This document shows positions 17,734 through 26,031 of a DNA stretch of 64,000 nt, piece by piece; the first letter of the stretch is position 1; each line of letters opens with the position of its first letter. The translations under genes were made by a program, and so were the position numbers. Under the pieces are notes generated by a model, which was given only the letters and a program-made list of their open reading frames with translations, was not told where the DNA came from and searched no databases. The DNA is from Embleya sp045207655 (GTDB lineage: Bacteria; Actinomycetota; Actinomycetes; Streptomycetales; Streptomycetaceae), in the NCBI RefSeq assembly GCF_045207655.1, contig NZ_CP108785.1, forward strand, positions 5,270,001 to 5,334,000. Reading direction: 5' to 3'.

Positions 17734-18024
17734 ATGGCACGTCCCAGCTCGTACACGCCGGAGTTCCGCGAGGAAGCGGTTCAACTGGCGCTGAAGTCCG
17801 CTCCTCGGCCGATCGCGCAGACCGCGCGAGAACTCGATGTGCACCCGGAGACGCTCCGAAACTGGGTTCGGGAGTACAAACGCGAGCACGAGAGCACCGA
17901 CGAGGCGTCCTCCGTGGACGAGCGCGCCAGGCTGAAGGAACTCGAACACCGCGTCCGTGAGCTGGAGTTGGAAAACTCCTTCCTGAAAAAAGCCGCAGCG
18001 TACTTCGCGAAGGATTCCCGGTAG
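17734..18024 (+). CDS. IS3 family transposase OrfA
   Basis: 96 residues: a helix-turn-helix (YTPEFREEAVQLAL...TARELDVHPETLRNWV) followed by a Leu-rich coiled coil (ELEHRVRELELENSFLKKAA), the standard OrfA layout. Near its end lies AAAAAAG (17986-17992), a typical slippery site, and orfB is in the -1 frame, so an OrfAB fusion by programmed frameshifting is expected. The gene itself is intact. Confidence 0.9.
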   Translation: MARPSSYTPEFREEAVQLALKSAPRPIAQTARELDVHPETLRNWVREYKREHESTDEASSVDERARLKELEHRVRELELENSFLKKAAAYFAKDSR

Positions 18025-18629
18025 CCGGAAAGTACGAGTTCATCGAATCGATGCGACTCGACACCGCGGAGTACGCCTATCCCGTCGCATTCATGTGCGA
18101 TCGCCTCGGCGTGTCCAGGTCCGGATACTACGAGTGGCGCCACCGCCCGGAATCCGTGACCGCACAACGGCGCGAGGAATTGGCGCTGCTCGTCGCCAAG
18201 GCCTTCGAGATGTCCGACGGCACCTACGGACATCGCCGCATCCACGCCCAGCTGCTGCGCTGGGGCGCCCCGGCCGGCCCGGAGCCGGTCCGCCGGATCA
18301 TGCGCGACCTGGACCCGGTGCCCTGTCAGCCTCGCCCGAGGCGCCGGTCGCAGACCCAGCCGGAGTCCGCGCCCGTGCCGGACCTGGTCGGCCGCGACTT
18401 CGGCGCCTCGGCTCCCGGCGAAAAGCTCGTCGGGGACATCACCTACATTCCGACGGCCGAGGGATGGCTTTATCTGGCAACCGTCATCGACTGCTGCACC
18501 AAGGAAGTCGTCGGCTACGCGATGGACGACCACTATCGGACGCCGCTGATATCCCGGGCGATTCGCAACGCCGCGCGGAACCGCACCCTGGCGAGAGATG
18601 CCATATTCCACTCGGACCGCGGGAGCAAC

Positions 18630-20125
18630 GGTGGATTCAACCGGTCGTCGCAACACCCTGATCTCGGAGGTGTGCGGCGTGGCCACGGCGGACTGGAGTT
18701 TGAAGACCAGCGATGTTCCGGAGGGGCGGCGTCGGCAGTGGCGCGCTGACCGTGCGTTGCGGCCGGCGATGCGTTCGCCCGGGCGGCCTGATCCGTCTCG
18801 GGTCGTGCAGCGCCAGTTCTGGCGACTTATCGCCACGGGGGTCACGACGGTGGAGGCGTCGCTGGCGGTCGGCGTGTCGTGGCCGGTGGGCGCGAGGTGG
18901 TTTCGTCACGCTGGCGGCATGCCGCCGATCTCGTTGGCCGAGCCCTCGGGCCGGTACCTCACGTTCGAGGAGCGCGAGGAGATTGCGATCCTCAGGGCGA
19001 CGAGCAAGGGCGTGCGCGAGATCGCCCGCGCCCTGGGGCGTGACCCCGGGACAATCTCTCGCGAACTGCGCCGCAACGCCGCCACGCGCGGCGGCAAGCA
19101 GGAGTACCGCGCGACGGTCGCCCAGTGGAAGGCTCAGCAGGCGGCCAAGCGCCCGAAGAGCGCGAAGCTCCTGGGCAACGACCGGTTGCGTGAGTACGTG
19201 CAGGAGAGGCTTTCGGGGAACGTTCACCGGCCTGACGGGACGGTCGTCGCGGGACCGCGGACGCCTCCGTGGAAGGGGCTGAACAAGCCGCACCGGCAAG
19301 ACAGGCGGTGGGCGACAGCATGGAGCCCGGAACAGATCTCGCACCGGTTGAAGGCCGACTTCCCCGAGGATGAGTCCATGCGCATCAGCCACGAGGCGAT
19401 CTACCAGTCGCTGTTCATTGAGGGCCGTGGCGCGCTCAAGCGGGAGCTGGTCGCCTGCCTGCGCACCGGGCGGGCACTTCGAGAGCCTCGGTCGAGGTCA
19501 CGGAACAAGCCGCAGGGGCATGTCACCGCGGATGTCGTCCTCGGTGAACGTCCTGCGGAGGCCGCGGACCGCGCGGTCCCGGGGCATTGGGAAGGCGATC
19601 TGATCATTGGGACGGGCCGGTCCGCGATCGGCACGCTCGTCGAGCGCAGCAGCCGATCTACACTCCTGGTGCATCTGCCGAGGATGGAGGGCTGGGGCGA
19701 GGTGCCGCCGGTGAAGAACGGCCCGCCGTTGGGCGGTTACGGCGCCGTCGCGATGAACACTGCCCTGACTGAGTCGATGACGAAGCTACCCGAGCAGCTC
19801 CGCAAGACCCTGACCTGGGACCGCGGGAAGGAACTCTCCGGGCATGCCCAGTTCGCGCTCGAGACCGGGACGAAGGTGTTTTTCGCCGATCCGCACTCGC
19901 CCTGGCAGCGACCCACAAACGAGAACACGAACGGGCTGCTGCGTCAGTACTTCCCGAAGGGCACCGACCTGTCCCGGTGGTCCGCCGAGGACCTCGAAGC
20001 CGTTGCCCTGGCCATCAATAACCGACCCCGCAAGATCCTCGGCTGGAAGACCCCGGCCGAGGTCTTCGAGGAACAGCTACGCTCACTACAACAACCCGGT
20101 GTTGCAACGACCGGTTGAACTCGCC
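18630..20125 (+). mobile_element. Complete IS30 family element
   Basis: 1496 bp bounded by 28-bp inverted repeats with four mismatches (GGTGGATTCAACCGG... at the left end; GGCGAGTTCAACCGG... on the complement of the right end). It is flanked by a 3-bp target duplication AAC (18627-18629 and 20126-20128). The target is the second catalytic Asp region of an IS3 orfB. Confidence 0.92.
18679..20118 (+). CDS. IS30 family transposase
   Basis: 479 residues. The N-terminal helix-turn-helix (RATSKGVREIARALGRDPGT) is typical of IS30. The DDE catalytic domain has Asp in GHWEGDLIIG, Asp in TWDRGKELSGH and Glu in NENTNGLLRQYFPKG. The GTG was chosen because GGAGG lies 8 bases upstream and it falls inside the element; an ATG at 18598 lies outside in the IS3 target. 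The stop codon is inside the right inverted repeat. Nothing suggests inactivity. Confidence 0.92.
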   Translation: MATADWSLKTSDVPEGRRRQWRADRALRPAMRSPGRPDPSRVVQRQFWRLIATGVTTVEASLAVGVSWPVGARWFRHAGGMPPISLAEPSGRYLTFEEREEIAILRATSKGVREIARALGRDPGTISRELRRNAATRGGKQEYRATVAQWKAQQAAKRPKSAKLLGNDRLREYVQERLSGNVHRPDGTVVAGPRTPPWKGLNKPHRQDRRWATAWSPEQISHRLKADFPEDESMRISHEAIYQSLFIEGRGALKRELVACLRTGRALREPRSRSRNKPQGHVTADVVLGERPAEAADRAVPGHWEGDLIIGTGRSAIGTLVERSSRSTLLVHLPRMEGWGEVPPVKNGPPLGGYGAVAMNTALTESMTKLPEQLRKTLTWDRGKELSGHAQFALETGTKVFFADPHSPWQRPTNENTNGLLRQYFPKGTDLSRWSAEDLEAVALAINNRPRKILGWKTPAEVFEEQLRSLQQPGVATTG

Positions 20126-20625
20126 AACTACATGTCGGTCGAGTACGCGAGCCTGCTCGGTGAACTCGGCCTGCGCCGGTCCGTCGGCCGTACCGGGATC
20201 TGCTTCGACAACGCAATGGCCGAATCCTTCTTCGGGGTATTGAAGAACGAGCGGGTCTCACGCGTGAGTTACCCGTCTCGCGACGCAGCCCGACGGGATA
20301 TCACCCGGTACATAGAATTCTGGTACAATCGCAAACGCCTTCACTCGGCCGTGGGTTACCGCCCTCCACGCGAAGTACATGCCGAGTTTGAAGAGTTGCG
20401 ACTGGCCGCATGAACTGACAGCCGGGCCCTGTCCGAAGAACGCGAGGCCCCTCAGGATTCGCTGTCGGCCCATCAACGCGCGCCCCGAACGCCCGCTGTC
20501 TCCCGGTGAGTCACCTACACCCGAAACGCTCCCGAGCCCACACCGTTGCGGCACGAGTCATCGGTTCACGGGAGCACCGGACACCTGCACGTCCCCCTGT
20601 AGGCGTCCGTGCATTTCCCCCAACG

Positions 20626-21141
20626 TCAGGTGCCCGGGTTGAGGATGCCGCGTGTCGTGTCGACGCGATCCACGCCGATTGCGGCACGCAGCGCGTCGAC
20701 TGCCGCCTCGGGCTTCTCCATGGGGTAGACCTGCCACGGGTCCGACGGCCTGTCGCGGGTGAATTGCGACCCGAAGACCTGGGGGAGTTGCTGCCGCATC
20801 CGGATTCGGTCGAGCAGCCACGCGAAGTCCCGGAACGCGGCGTCCCCGACCGCGACAGCGGAGGCAAGCAACGGCAAAGCCGTCAACTGTGCCTCCAACG
20901 GGGCGTGCTGCACCAAGAGCCAGGCGGCGGTTGCCCCGTCGTCGCCGACCAGGCTGCGCCCGGGCCATCCCCGGGCGGCGATCACCGTCATGATCCATGG
21001 GGTGTTGTCGGCGTCGACCGCGTTCACCCGCGCCCATTCCTCGTCGGTCGCCGCAGGGCCGAGTGCCTCGCGTGCCTGCTGGTCGCGGTCCATGCGTGCG
21101 AGCAGCTCGGTGCGCAGTCCCTCGTCCACGTGGTCTGCCAC
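20626..21141 (-). CDS. DUF6624 domain protein
   Basis: 171 residues. A helical N-terminus (LRTELLARMDRDQQAREAL) is followed by the recognisable GWPGRSLVGDDGATAAWLLVQHAPLEAQLTALPLLASAV core of DUF6624. The function is unknown; the family is common near toxin or mobile genes. The GTG was chosen for the upstream AAGG; an ATG at 21195 is also in frame. It lies directly behind a truncated TMEM175 gene, and the junction looks like a deletion. Confidence 0.75.
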   Translation of the reverse strand: MADHVDEGLRTELLARMDRDQQAREALGPAATDEEWARVNAVDADNTPWIMTVIAARGWPGRSLVGDDGATAAWLLVQHAPLEAQLTALPLLASAVAVGDAAFRDFAWLLDRIRMRQQLPQVFGSQFTRDRPSDPWQVYPMEKPEAAVDALRAAIGVDRVDTTRGILNPGT

Positions 21142-21206
21142 GGGTTCGGCCTTCCCTTCGGTCGCGGGGTTGCCGTCTTGGCGGTGCGCCGGCATCTGCG
21201 GTCCGC

Positions 21207-21589
21207 CGCACACACCACAATGCGGTGCGGTCCCTCGCGGATGTACTCGGACAGCAGCTTGGTCGGGAACGGGAGGAACGACACCGCGAGGAGCAGCAGC
21301 AGGTTCAGGCGCATCAGCCAGATGTTCGCGTACTCGAGGTACTCGGTGATGGCCGAATGGGCCAGCCACACCGCCCCGATCGTGGCGAAGCTCACCACGT
21401 ATCCCAGGTACGAGGACCACTGCTCGAAGACAGCGTGCGCCAAGTCGTCCGCCGACCCGGGCGGAACGGCGATGTCCAGGACGAGCAGCGTGATCGCGAT
21501 GGCGAAGACGCCGTCGCTGAACGCTCCAGCCGAGCGGTCCGCAGCCGACGGGACCGACCCTCGTCCGCGCCCGTATCCGCGTCTGCCAT
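21207..21589 (-). pseudogene. TMEM175 (DUF1211) channel, frameshifted and truncated
   Basis: The first 22 residues from ATG 21589 (MADADTGADEGRSRRLRTAR...) are in one frame. A missing base near 21525 moves the rest to the next frame, where FSDGVFAIAITLLVLDI marks the family's first pore helix. Two further hydrophobic helices (YVVSFATIGAVWLAH, LNLLLLLAVSFLPF) follow, then homology ends at about HRIVV. The family normally has about 200 residues and six helices per domain, so half is gone. Confidence 0.75.
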
Positions 21590-22091
21590 GAATGGAGTTT
21601 GTCAGATTTATGTTGATATACCCCTCAGGTGGCCTTCCGCATCCGAGGCCGTGTCGCGAGCCCGGACTCTCCCGGCCCGGGCCGGTCGGGCGGCCTGCGA
21701 TCGGTCCGCGGGGCAGGCACCGCGGCCGATTCGGAGACACCGACCGGGTCCTCCCGGGCCGAGGCCCGTGGTCGACGGAGTGGCAGCCGGGGCCGTTCTC
21801 GCACGACATCGTCGCGCGGACGTCTTCTCGCCGCGGACGCCCGAGAGGCGGCGACATGCGGATGGACATCACGTCGGCGTCTCGGACGCCCTTCCGATCG
21901 GCCACCCGCCACTACGCGTCCTGCGGTCGACCGGCGGCGGAGGGACACCTGATATCCCCTCGGAACAGGGGTGACAACTGATGGTTGTCGTAAATCTCCG
22001 GGGGTTGTTGGATCGCCGGCGCGCGCTGGTCTTAGCTGGTCGCACACCGGGCCGCAGGTCGCGGCCGACGCTATGACGAGGTGGGATTCTC
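21590..22091. other. Gene-free stretch upstream of the broken dehydrogenase
   Basis: No supported gene. The first 40 bases are AT-rich for this genome and probably hold the TMEM175 promoter. A clear palindrome lies at 21973-21989 (listed separately). Confidence 0.4.
21973..21989. promoter_or_regulatory. Palindromic operator candidate GACAAC-N5-GTTGTC
   Basis: Perfect 6-bp arms around TGATG, about 100 bases before the dehydrogenase remnant and upstream of the NTF2-like gene. Such sites often bind TetR- or MarR-type repressors; none is encoded next to it now. Confidence 0.4.
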
Positions 22092-22530
22092 GTGAAGGCA
22101 TTCGTGGCGACCGGGAACCCGGCATCGCACATCACACTCGGTGACGTCGAGCTGCCGATGCCGCGACCCGATGAGGCGCCGGGTGAAAGTGGAGGCCTTC
22201 TCGGTCAATCGCGGCGAGACTTCCAACCGGGGAATTCGCAGCCCCACTGGCGTCCCGGCAAGGACATAGCGGGCCTGGTCGTACAAGGCGCGACGGACGG
22301 ATCGGGGCCGGGGGTGAGCTGCCGCGTCGTCGGACACCCACCACAGGCAGGCTGGGCCGAGTACGTCGCCGTCCCCACGTCCTCGCTCGCGGAGCTCCGG
22401 GACAGCGTCGCCGCCGTGACGGCGGCCGCACTCCCGCCGGCCGGACTCACCGCCTTGAGGCTGCTGCGCACCGCGGGTTCGGTCCTGGGCCGCCGACTGT
22501 TGCCCACCGGTGTCTCCGGGGGCGTCGGGC
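22092..22530 (+). pseudogene. Zinc-type alcohol dehydrogenase / quinone oxidoreductase, 5' half
   Basis: Starts MKAFVATGNPASHITLGDVELP (strand-rich GroES-like fold). A one-base shift moves the next piece (RVKVEAFSVNRGET) to the +1 frame and a second shift brings back HWRPGKDIAGLVV. It proceeds to the cofactor loop PTGVSGGVGHYF and stops abruptly. The 3' half of the same gene type lies just beyond in the opposite orientation. Confidence 0.75.
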
Positions 22531-22845
22531 ACTACTTCGCCGCGAACCGCGTTGCCGCGCACCTTGCGGTCGCAAAGCCGTCTCAGGACGTCGGCGGTGT
22601 CGTCCCAGGAGGCGACGAGACCGATCTCGGGGTGCAAGCGGTCCGCTGCGACCAGCCGGACCAGCGTGTCGAGGTCCTCGCCGAAGGATGTGTCGAAGTG
22701 GTCGTCATGGCAGTGCCGGATGATGGCGGACTCGGGACCGCTGAAGAAGTCGAAGAAGTTCAGGGTGACCGGAGTCCGGCCGGCCTGCCCGAACCAGATC
22801 GGGGTGCCGTGCGGCTTGAGCAGTGCAAGGGCCCCGTTTCCTGAC
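22531..22845 (-). pseudogene. Zinc-type dehydrogenase 3' half, inverted
   Basis: On the minus strand the sequence reads as the C-terminal half of the same dehydrogenase family: NGALALLKPHGTPIWFGQ, then FFDFFSGPESA, then the end LCDRKVRGNAV. It lacks a start, and about 50 residues of the Rossmann fold that should join it to the 5' half are missing. Its orientation opposes the 5' half, which indicates an inversion with loss at the joint. Confidence 0.75.
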
Positions 22846-22916
22846 AACCGGGTTCTCGCCTCGGCACGACTCTCCCGGCAACACCCGATATTCCGACACC
22901 TGAAGGAGCAGCCACC

Positions 22917-23348
22917 ATGACCGCATTGCTTGACCCGAAGACCGTTGTCACCCGCTACGTCGAGGCCGTGCGCGACGGCGACGTCGACGTCATGCGCGAC
23001 AGCTTCGCCGTGGACGCGGCCTGGACGTTTCCCGGAAGCCTGCCGATCTCCGGCGTGTGGGAGGGGCGCGACCACATCATCGACGACTTCCTGGGCGGCA
23101 TGGGCACGCGCCTGCAGGCGGGCGCCCCACTGGTCATCGCGTTGACCAACATCGTCGCGGACGGGGAGCAAGTGGTCGCCGAATGGACCTCGGACGGCAC
23201 CGCTGCGGGGGGCGCGGCGTATCGCAACCGCTGCATCGGCGTCTTCGTCGTCCGCGACGGACGGATCACCTCGGTTCGGGAGTACGCCGACACCCACCAC
23301 GTGGCGTCCGTCCTCTTCGGCGACGCGAACGAGTCCTCGGCCCGGTGA
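22917..23348 (+). CDS. NTF2-like / SnoaL-type protein
   Basis: 143 residues with a classic cone-fold pattern: N-terminal helices (VVTRYVEAVRDGDVDVMRDSF), AAWTFPGSLPISGVWEG, and beta strands AEWTSD, IGVFVVRDGRITSVREYADT. Such proteins act as small-molecule isomerases, hydrolases or ligand binders. A strong AAGGAG lies 8 bases before the ATG. It follows the ruined dehydrogenase, with which it was probably co-transcribed; it appears intact itself. Confidence 0.85.
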   Translation: MTALLDPKTVVTRYVEAVRDGDVDVMRDSFAVDAAWTFPGSLPISGVWEGRDHIIDDFLGGMGTRLQAGAPLVIALTNIVADGEQVVAEWTSDGTAAGGAAYRNRCIGVFVVRDGRITSVREYADTHHVASVLFGDANESSAR

Positions 23349-23454
23349 GTCCCTCCGCCCGGGAGCGCCACAGGCTCCCGGGCGCCCCGGGACGGATCGA
23401 CGAGCCCGTGCGTTCGGTGATCACGCCGGTCCTCCCACCTGATCGGATGCTCGC

Positions 23455-23820
23455 GTGCGTGTCGGCTGTGCCAAGCGCCGGTGGATGCGGCCGCTGGTGG
23501 TGCGGCGTCTGCCGGCCCTGGCGGAAGCGGGGGTGTCACCCGCGCGCATATGGCGGTCACCGCCGACGCGGTGGGTGTGTCCGAGCGCACCGTGTGGCGC
23601 TGGTTGGCAGCGGCACGCGGGTCGGATCGCGTGGACCCGCGTGCGACGTGACCGATTCACGCTGGACGACGCGCTCTGGGCGTGTCTGACGGACCTGGAC
23701 GGGAACGTGAAGGCGCTGCACCGCTGGATGTGTGCCAGAGCCGACAAGGACACCGAAGACGGAGTCCCCTCGCAAACCCGGGGCGTGTCGTTGGCGACGC
23801 TCATCACACGGTGCGTCGTG
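23455..23820 (+). pseudogene. Transposase/integrase N-terminal remnant
   Basis: Pieces in two frames: a helix-turn-helix AVGVSERTVWRWLAAAR ending at a stop, then DRFTLDDALWACLTDLDGNVKALHRW in the next frame. This resembles the N-terminal region of Mu-type or rve transposases of actinomycetes. No catalytic domain is left. A further coding-like scrap (DPSDHDSGVSGIRDHPEGR) follows up to about 23970 and was not recognised. Confidence 0.5.
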
Positions 23821-24029
23821 ACAACGTTTGGCCGCCGCCGTCCGGGACCTCGGCGACCCCTCCGACCACGATTCCGGCGTGTCGGGCATCCGTGATCACC
23901 CCGAGGGCCGCCTGATCGTCTGGTACATGGAACACCGACGCCTCGCCGTCCTGCTCGCGTTTCGAGCGGTTCCCACGTCCGCCGGGCCGCACCCGTGTCG
24001 ACGCCGGCGGTTTTTCGGCAGGGCTGCCG

Positions 24030-24233
24030 TTACAGGGCGCGGACCTTGTCCGCCTGCGGTCCGCGCTGGCCCTGCGTGATCTCGAACTCGACCCGCTGGT
24101 TCTCCTCCAGGTTCCGGAACCCGGAGCCCTGGATCGCGGAGAAGTGGACGAACACGTCCGGGCCGCCTTCATCCGGCGAGATGAACCCGAAGCCCTTTTC
24201 CCCGTTGAACCACTTCACAGTGCCTTGCGCCAT
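24030..24233 (-). CDS. Cold-shock protein (CspA family)
   Basis: 67 residues covering a complete cold-shock domain: GTVKWFNGEKGFGFI (RNP1 motif KGFGFI), VFVHFSAI (RNP2) and the C-terminal strands ending DKVRAL. It binds single-stranded RNA and DNA as a chaperone in the cytoplasm. AGAGGAA precedes the ATG; an upstream in-frame start at 24371 would add 46 residues unlike the family. It is an intact gene inside a decayed neighbourhood. Confidence 0.93.
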   Translation of the reverse strand: MAQGTVKWFNGEKGFGFISPDEGGPDVFVHFSAIQGSGFRNLEENQRVEFEITQGQRGPQADKVRAL

Positions 24234-24620
24234 CGGTGCCGGTTCCTCTCGCATGCCCACAGCGCAAAACCACGCGCCGACCGCAGCCTCGACCCGGCTC
24301 CGGCTCCTGAACGTTTCCCTCCCACGTCCTCGCCGAACCTCCCGCTCCTGCGGCGGGAACACCGGCCCCACGCCGGAGGGTTCCCGAATCGGGTGTCCTC
24401 CGGGATGGACGAGGCCCCGACCGGACGTTCGAAAACCGGGTGGATTCGGACGGCGGAGGCCGCTACGTCCTCACCCGGTCCAACACCCGCCCTCGGGGCG
24501 TGAGAGCGGCAGCGACCGCTGCGGCGGCCCTTGTCCTGCCGGTGCCGCAGGAGCCCGGACGGCCCCGGCCCGGCCGGTGCCTGACCCGGCCGTCGTCGGA
24601 CGAGGGGGAATCGACCCCGT
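24234..24620. other. Gene-free stretch between cold-shock gene and truncated ATPase
   Basis: It presumably contains the cold-shock promoter and a long leader. No open frame with coding character was found. The deletion that removed the N-terminal half of the neighbouring ATPase must end near 24620. Confidence 0.35.
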
Positions 24621-25619
24621 ATGTGGCAGCCCCGCAAGCCGGTGCTGCTGATCGGCATCGGTTCGGACCTGGCCATGATGGAGGCGATGGGCACCTACGG
24701 ACGCCCCTTCTACCAGCGCGCCACCGAGACGGTCGTCCCCCAACCGAACCCGCGCGAGGTCGCCGCCATGCTCGACCTTCCCGCGGCCGAGGCCTTCGAC
24801 GCCTACCTGGCCACCGGCGGCCTGCCGCTGCTGTGCGCGGAATGGGAACCGGGCACGGACACCGACACCTACCTCGCAACCTGCCTGGCCGACCTGCTCT
24901 CGGCCCTGGTGGTGTCGGGCGAACGCAGCCTGGCCGCCGAGTTCCCCACCGAAGCCCAGGCACGCCGGGTCCTGGAGGCGATCGGCAGCGGGGAACGCAC
25001 CTTCACCAACATCGCCCGCGCCGCCGGCGACATCGCCGGCGCCGGCCTCACCCGGGCCCTCACGCTCCCGGTCCACAAACGGATCGTCGCCGCCGAGACA
25101 CCCCTGTCGACCAAACCCGCGAACAAGGACACCCGCTATCGGGTCACCGACCCCCACCTGCGGTTGTGGCCGGCCTTCGTGGGTCCGCACCTCGCCGAGA
25201 TCGAACGCGGCCGCGGAGACCGCGCCAACCGACGCCTGCGCACCTCGTGGAGCAGTCGGCGCGGCCGCGCCGTCGAACCCGTGGTCCGCGAGGCCCTCGC
25301 CCTCCTCCCGCCCGAACGCCTCCCACCGGGATGCGAGGCGTTCGGCGGCTACTGGACCCGCACCAACGACCCCGAGATCGACATCGTCGCCGCCGACCGC
25401 GCACCCGTCGCCGAACACGTCACCGTCGTCGGCTCCATCAAATGGCTCGAGGGCGCGGCGTTCGACCACCGCGACCTGGCCGCACTGACCGTCCACCGCG
25501 ACCGCCTCCCCGGAGCCGGCCCCGACACCCCCCTGATCGCCGCCAGCCGCTCCGGCACCACCACCCAAGGCATCGACTACGCCTACGAACCCCAAGACCT
25601 GCTCACAGCCTGGGAATAG
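24621..25619 (+). pseudogene. DUF234-type AAA ATPase lacking its nucleotide-binding half
   Basis: 332 residues, beginning inside the ATPase core (VLLIGIGSDLAMMEAM) and continuing through a lid region (FDAYLATGGLPLL), a winged helix (ERTFTNIARAAGDI) and the C-terminal DUF234 nuclease-like part (WSSRRGRAVEPVVREAL, PEIDIVAADR, VGSIKWLEG). Full proteins are roughly 450-480 residues with Walker A and B, which are absent here. The frame after the ATG is intact, so a truncated product could be made, but it could not bind ATP. Confidence 0.8.
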
Positions 25620-26031
25620 CGAGGAGGACACCGACGCGCCGGCCGGTGCGCGGTTCAGTCCCAAGTTGTGAGGAATTGTTGTAAGTTCCGCAGGGGGTCG
25701 GGCAGTTCCCGGCGCCGGTAGGCGACCGACCGCGGCCCACCCCCGCTCCTGGCGGGGTGCGTGCGGTCCGACGACCGAGCATGACGGATCGGCGGAGTAC
25801 CGATCCCGATCCCGTGGGAGGTCACGTGTGGGTCCTCCGTAAAGGGACCAACGACGAAGGCCACACCTGCAAAACCGTCATGAGCGAAGGTGCTGCAGCC
25901 CGCTCCGAGACCGACTCTCGGAGCGTTGGTCCGAACGAGATGTGTGAATCGCCCTTGGCCCGGCCCTCCCGCCTGACCTCTGCGATCGAGGACACCCCGA
26001 CCCGACGCCGGTGCACCGCGCCGCTACGTCC
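25620..26031. other. Gene-free stretch
   Basis: No supported gene. A plus-strand open frame from 25757 has mixed codon use and overlaps the antisense of the TPR gene, so it is not called. No terminator hairpin stood out. Confidence 0.35.

Larger units (their letters stand above)
18051..20413 (+). pseudogene. IS3 family transposase OrfB (DDE), split by IS30 insertion
   Basis: The two parts, 18051-18629 and 20126-20413, rejoin in frame to give about 287 residues when the IS30 element and one AAC repeat are removed. Catalytic residues are all present across the break: Asp in LVGDITYI, Asp in FHSDRGSN (at the break) and Glu in DNAMAESFFGVLKNE. The open frame extends upstream of the first ATG towards the slippery site in orfA. 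As it stands the protein cannot be made. Confidence 0.9.
17664..20454 (+). mobile_element. IS3 family element, interrupted by an IS30 element
   Basis: The ends form an imperfect 32-bp inverted repeat: TGAGG, GCC, CG and CGGACAGGG blocks match between 17664-17695 and the complement of 20423-20454. It carries orfA and an orfB split by the IS30 insertion. Without the insertion it would be about 1.3 kb, normal for IS3. No matching target duplication was found at its outer ends. Confidence 0.85.

Noticed and set aside
17661..20457. Target duplication around the IS3 element
   Set aside because: The flanking bases GGG and GGA do not match, so no duplication can be claimed.
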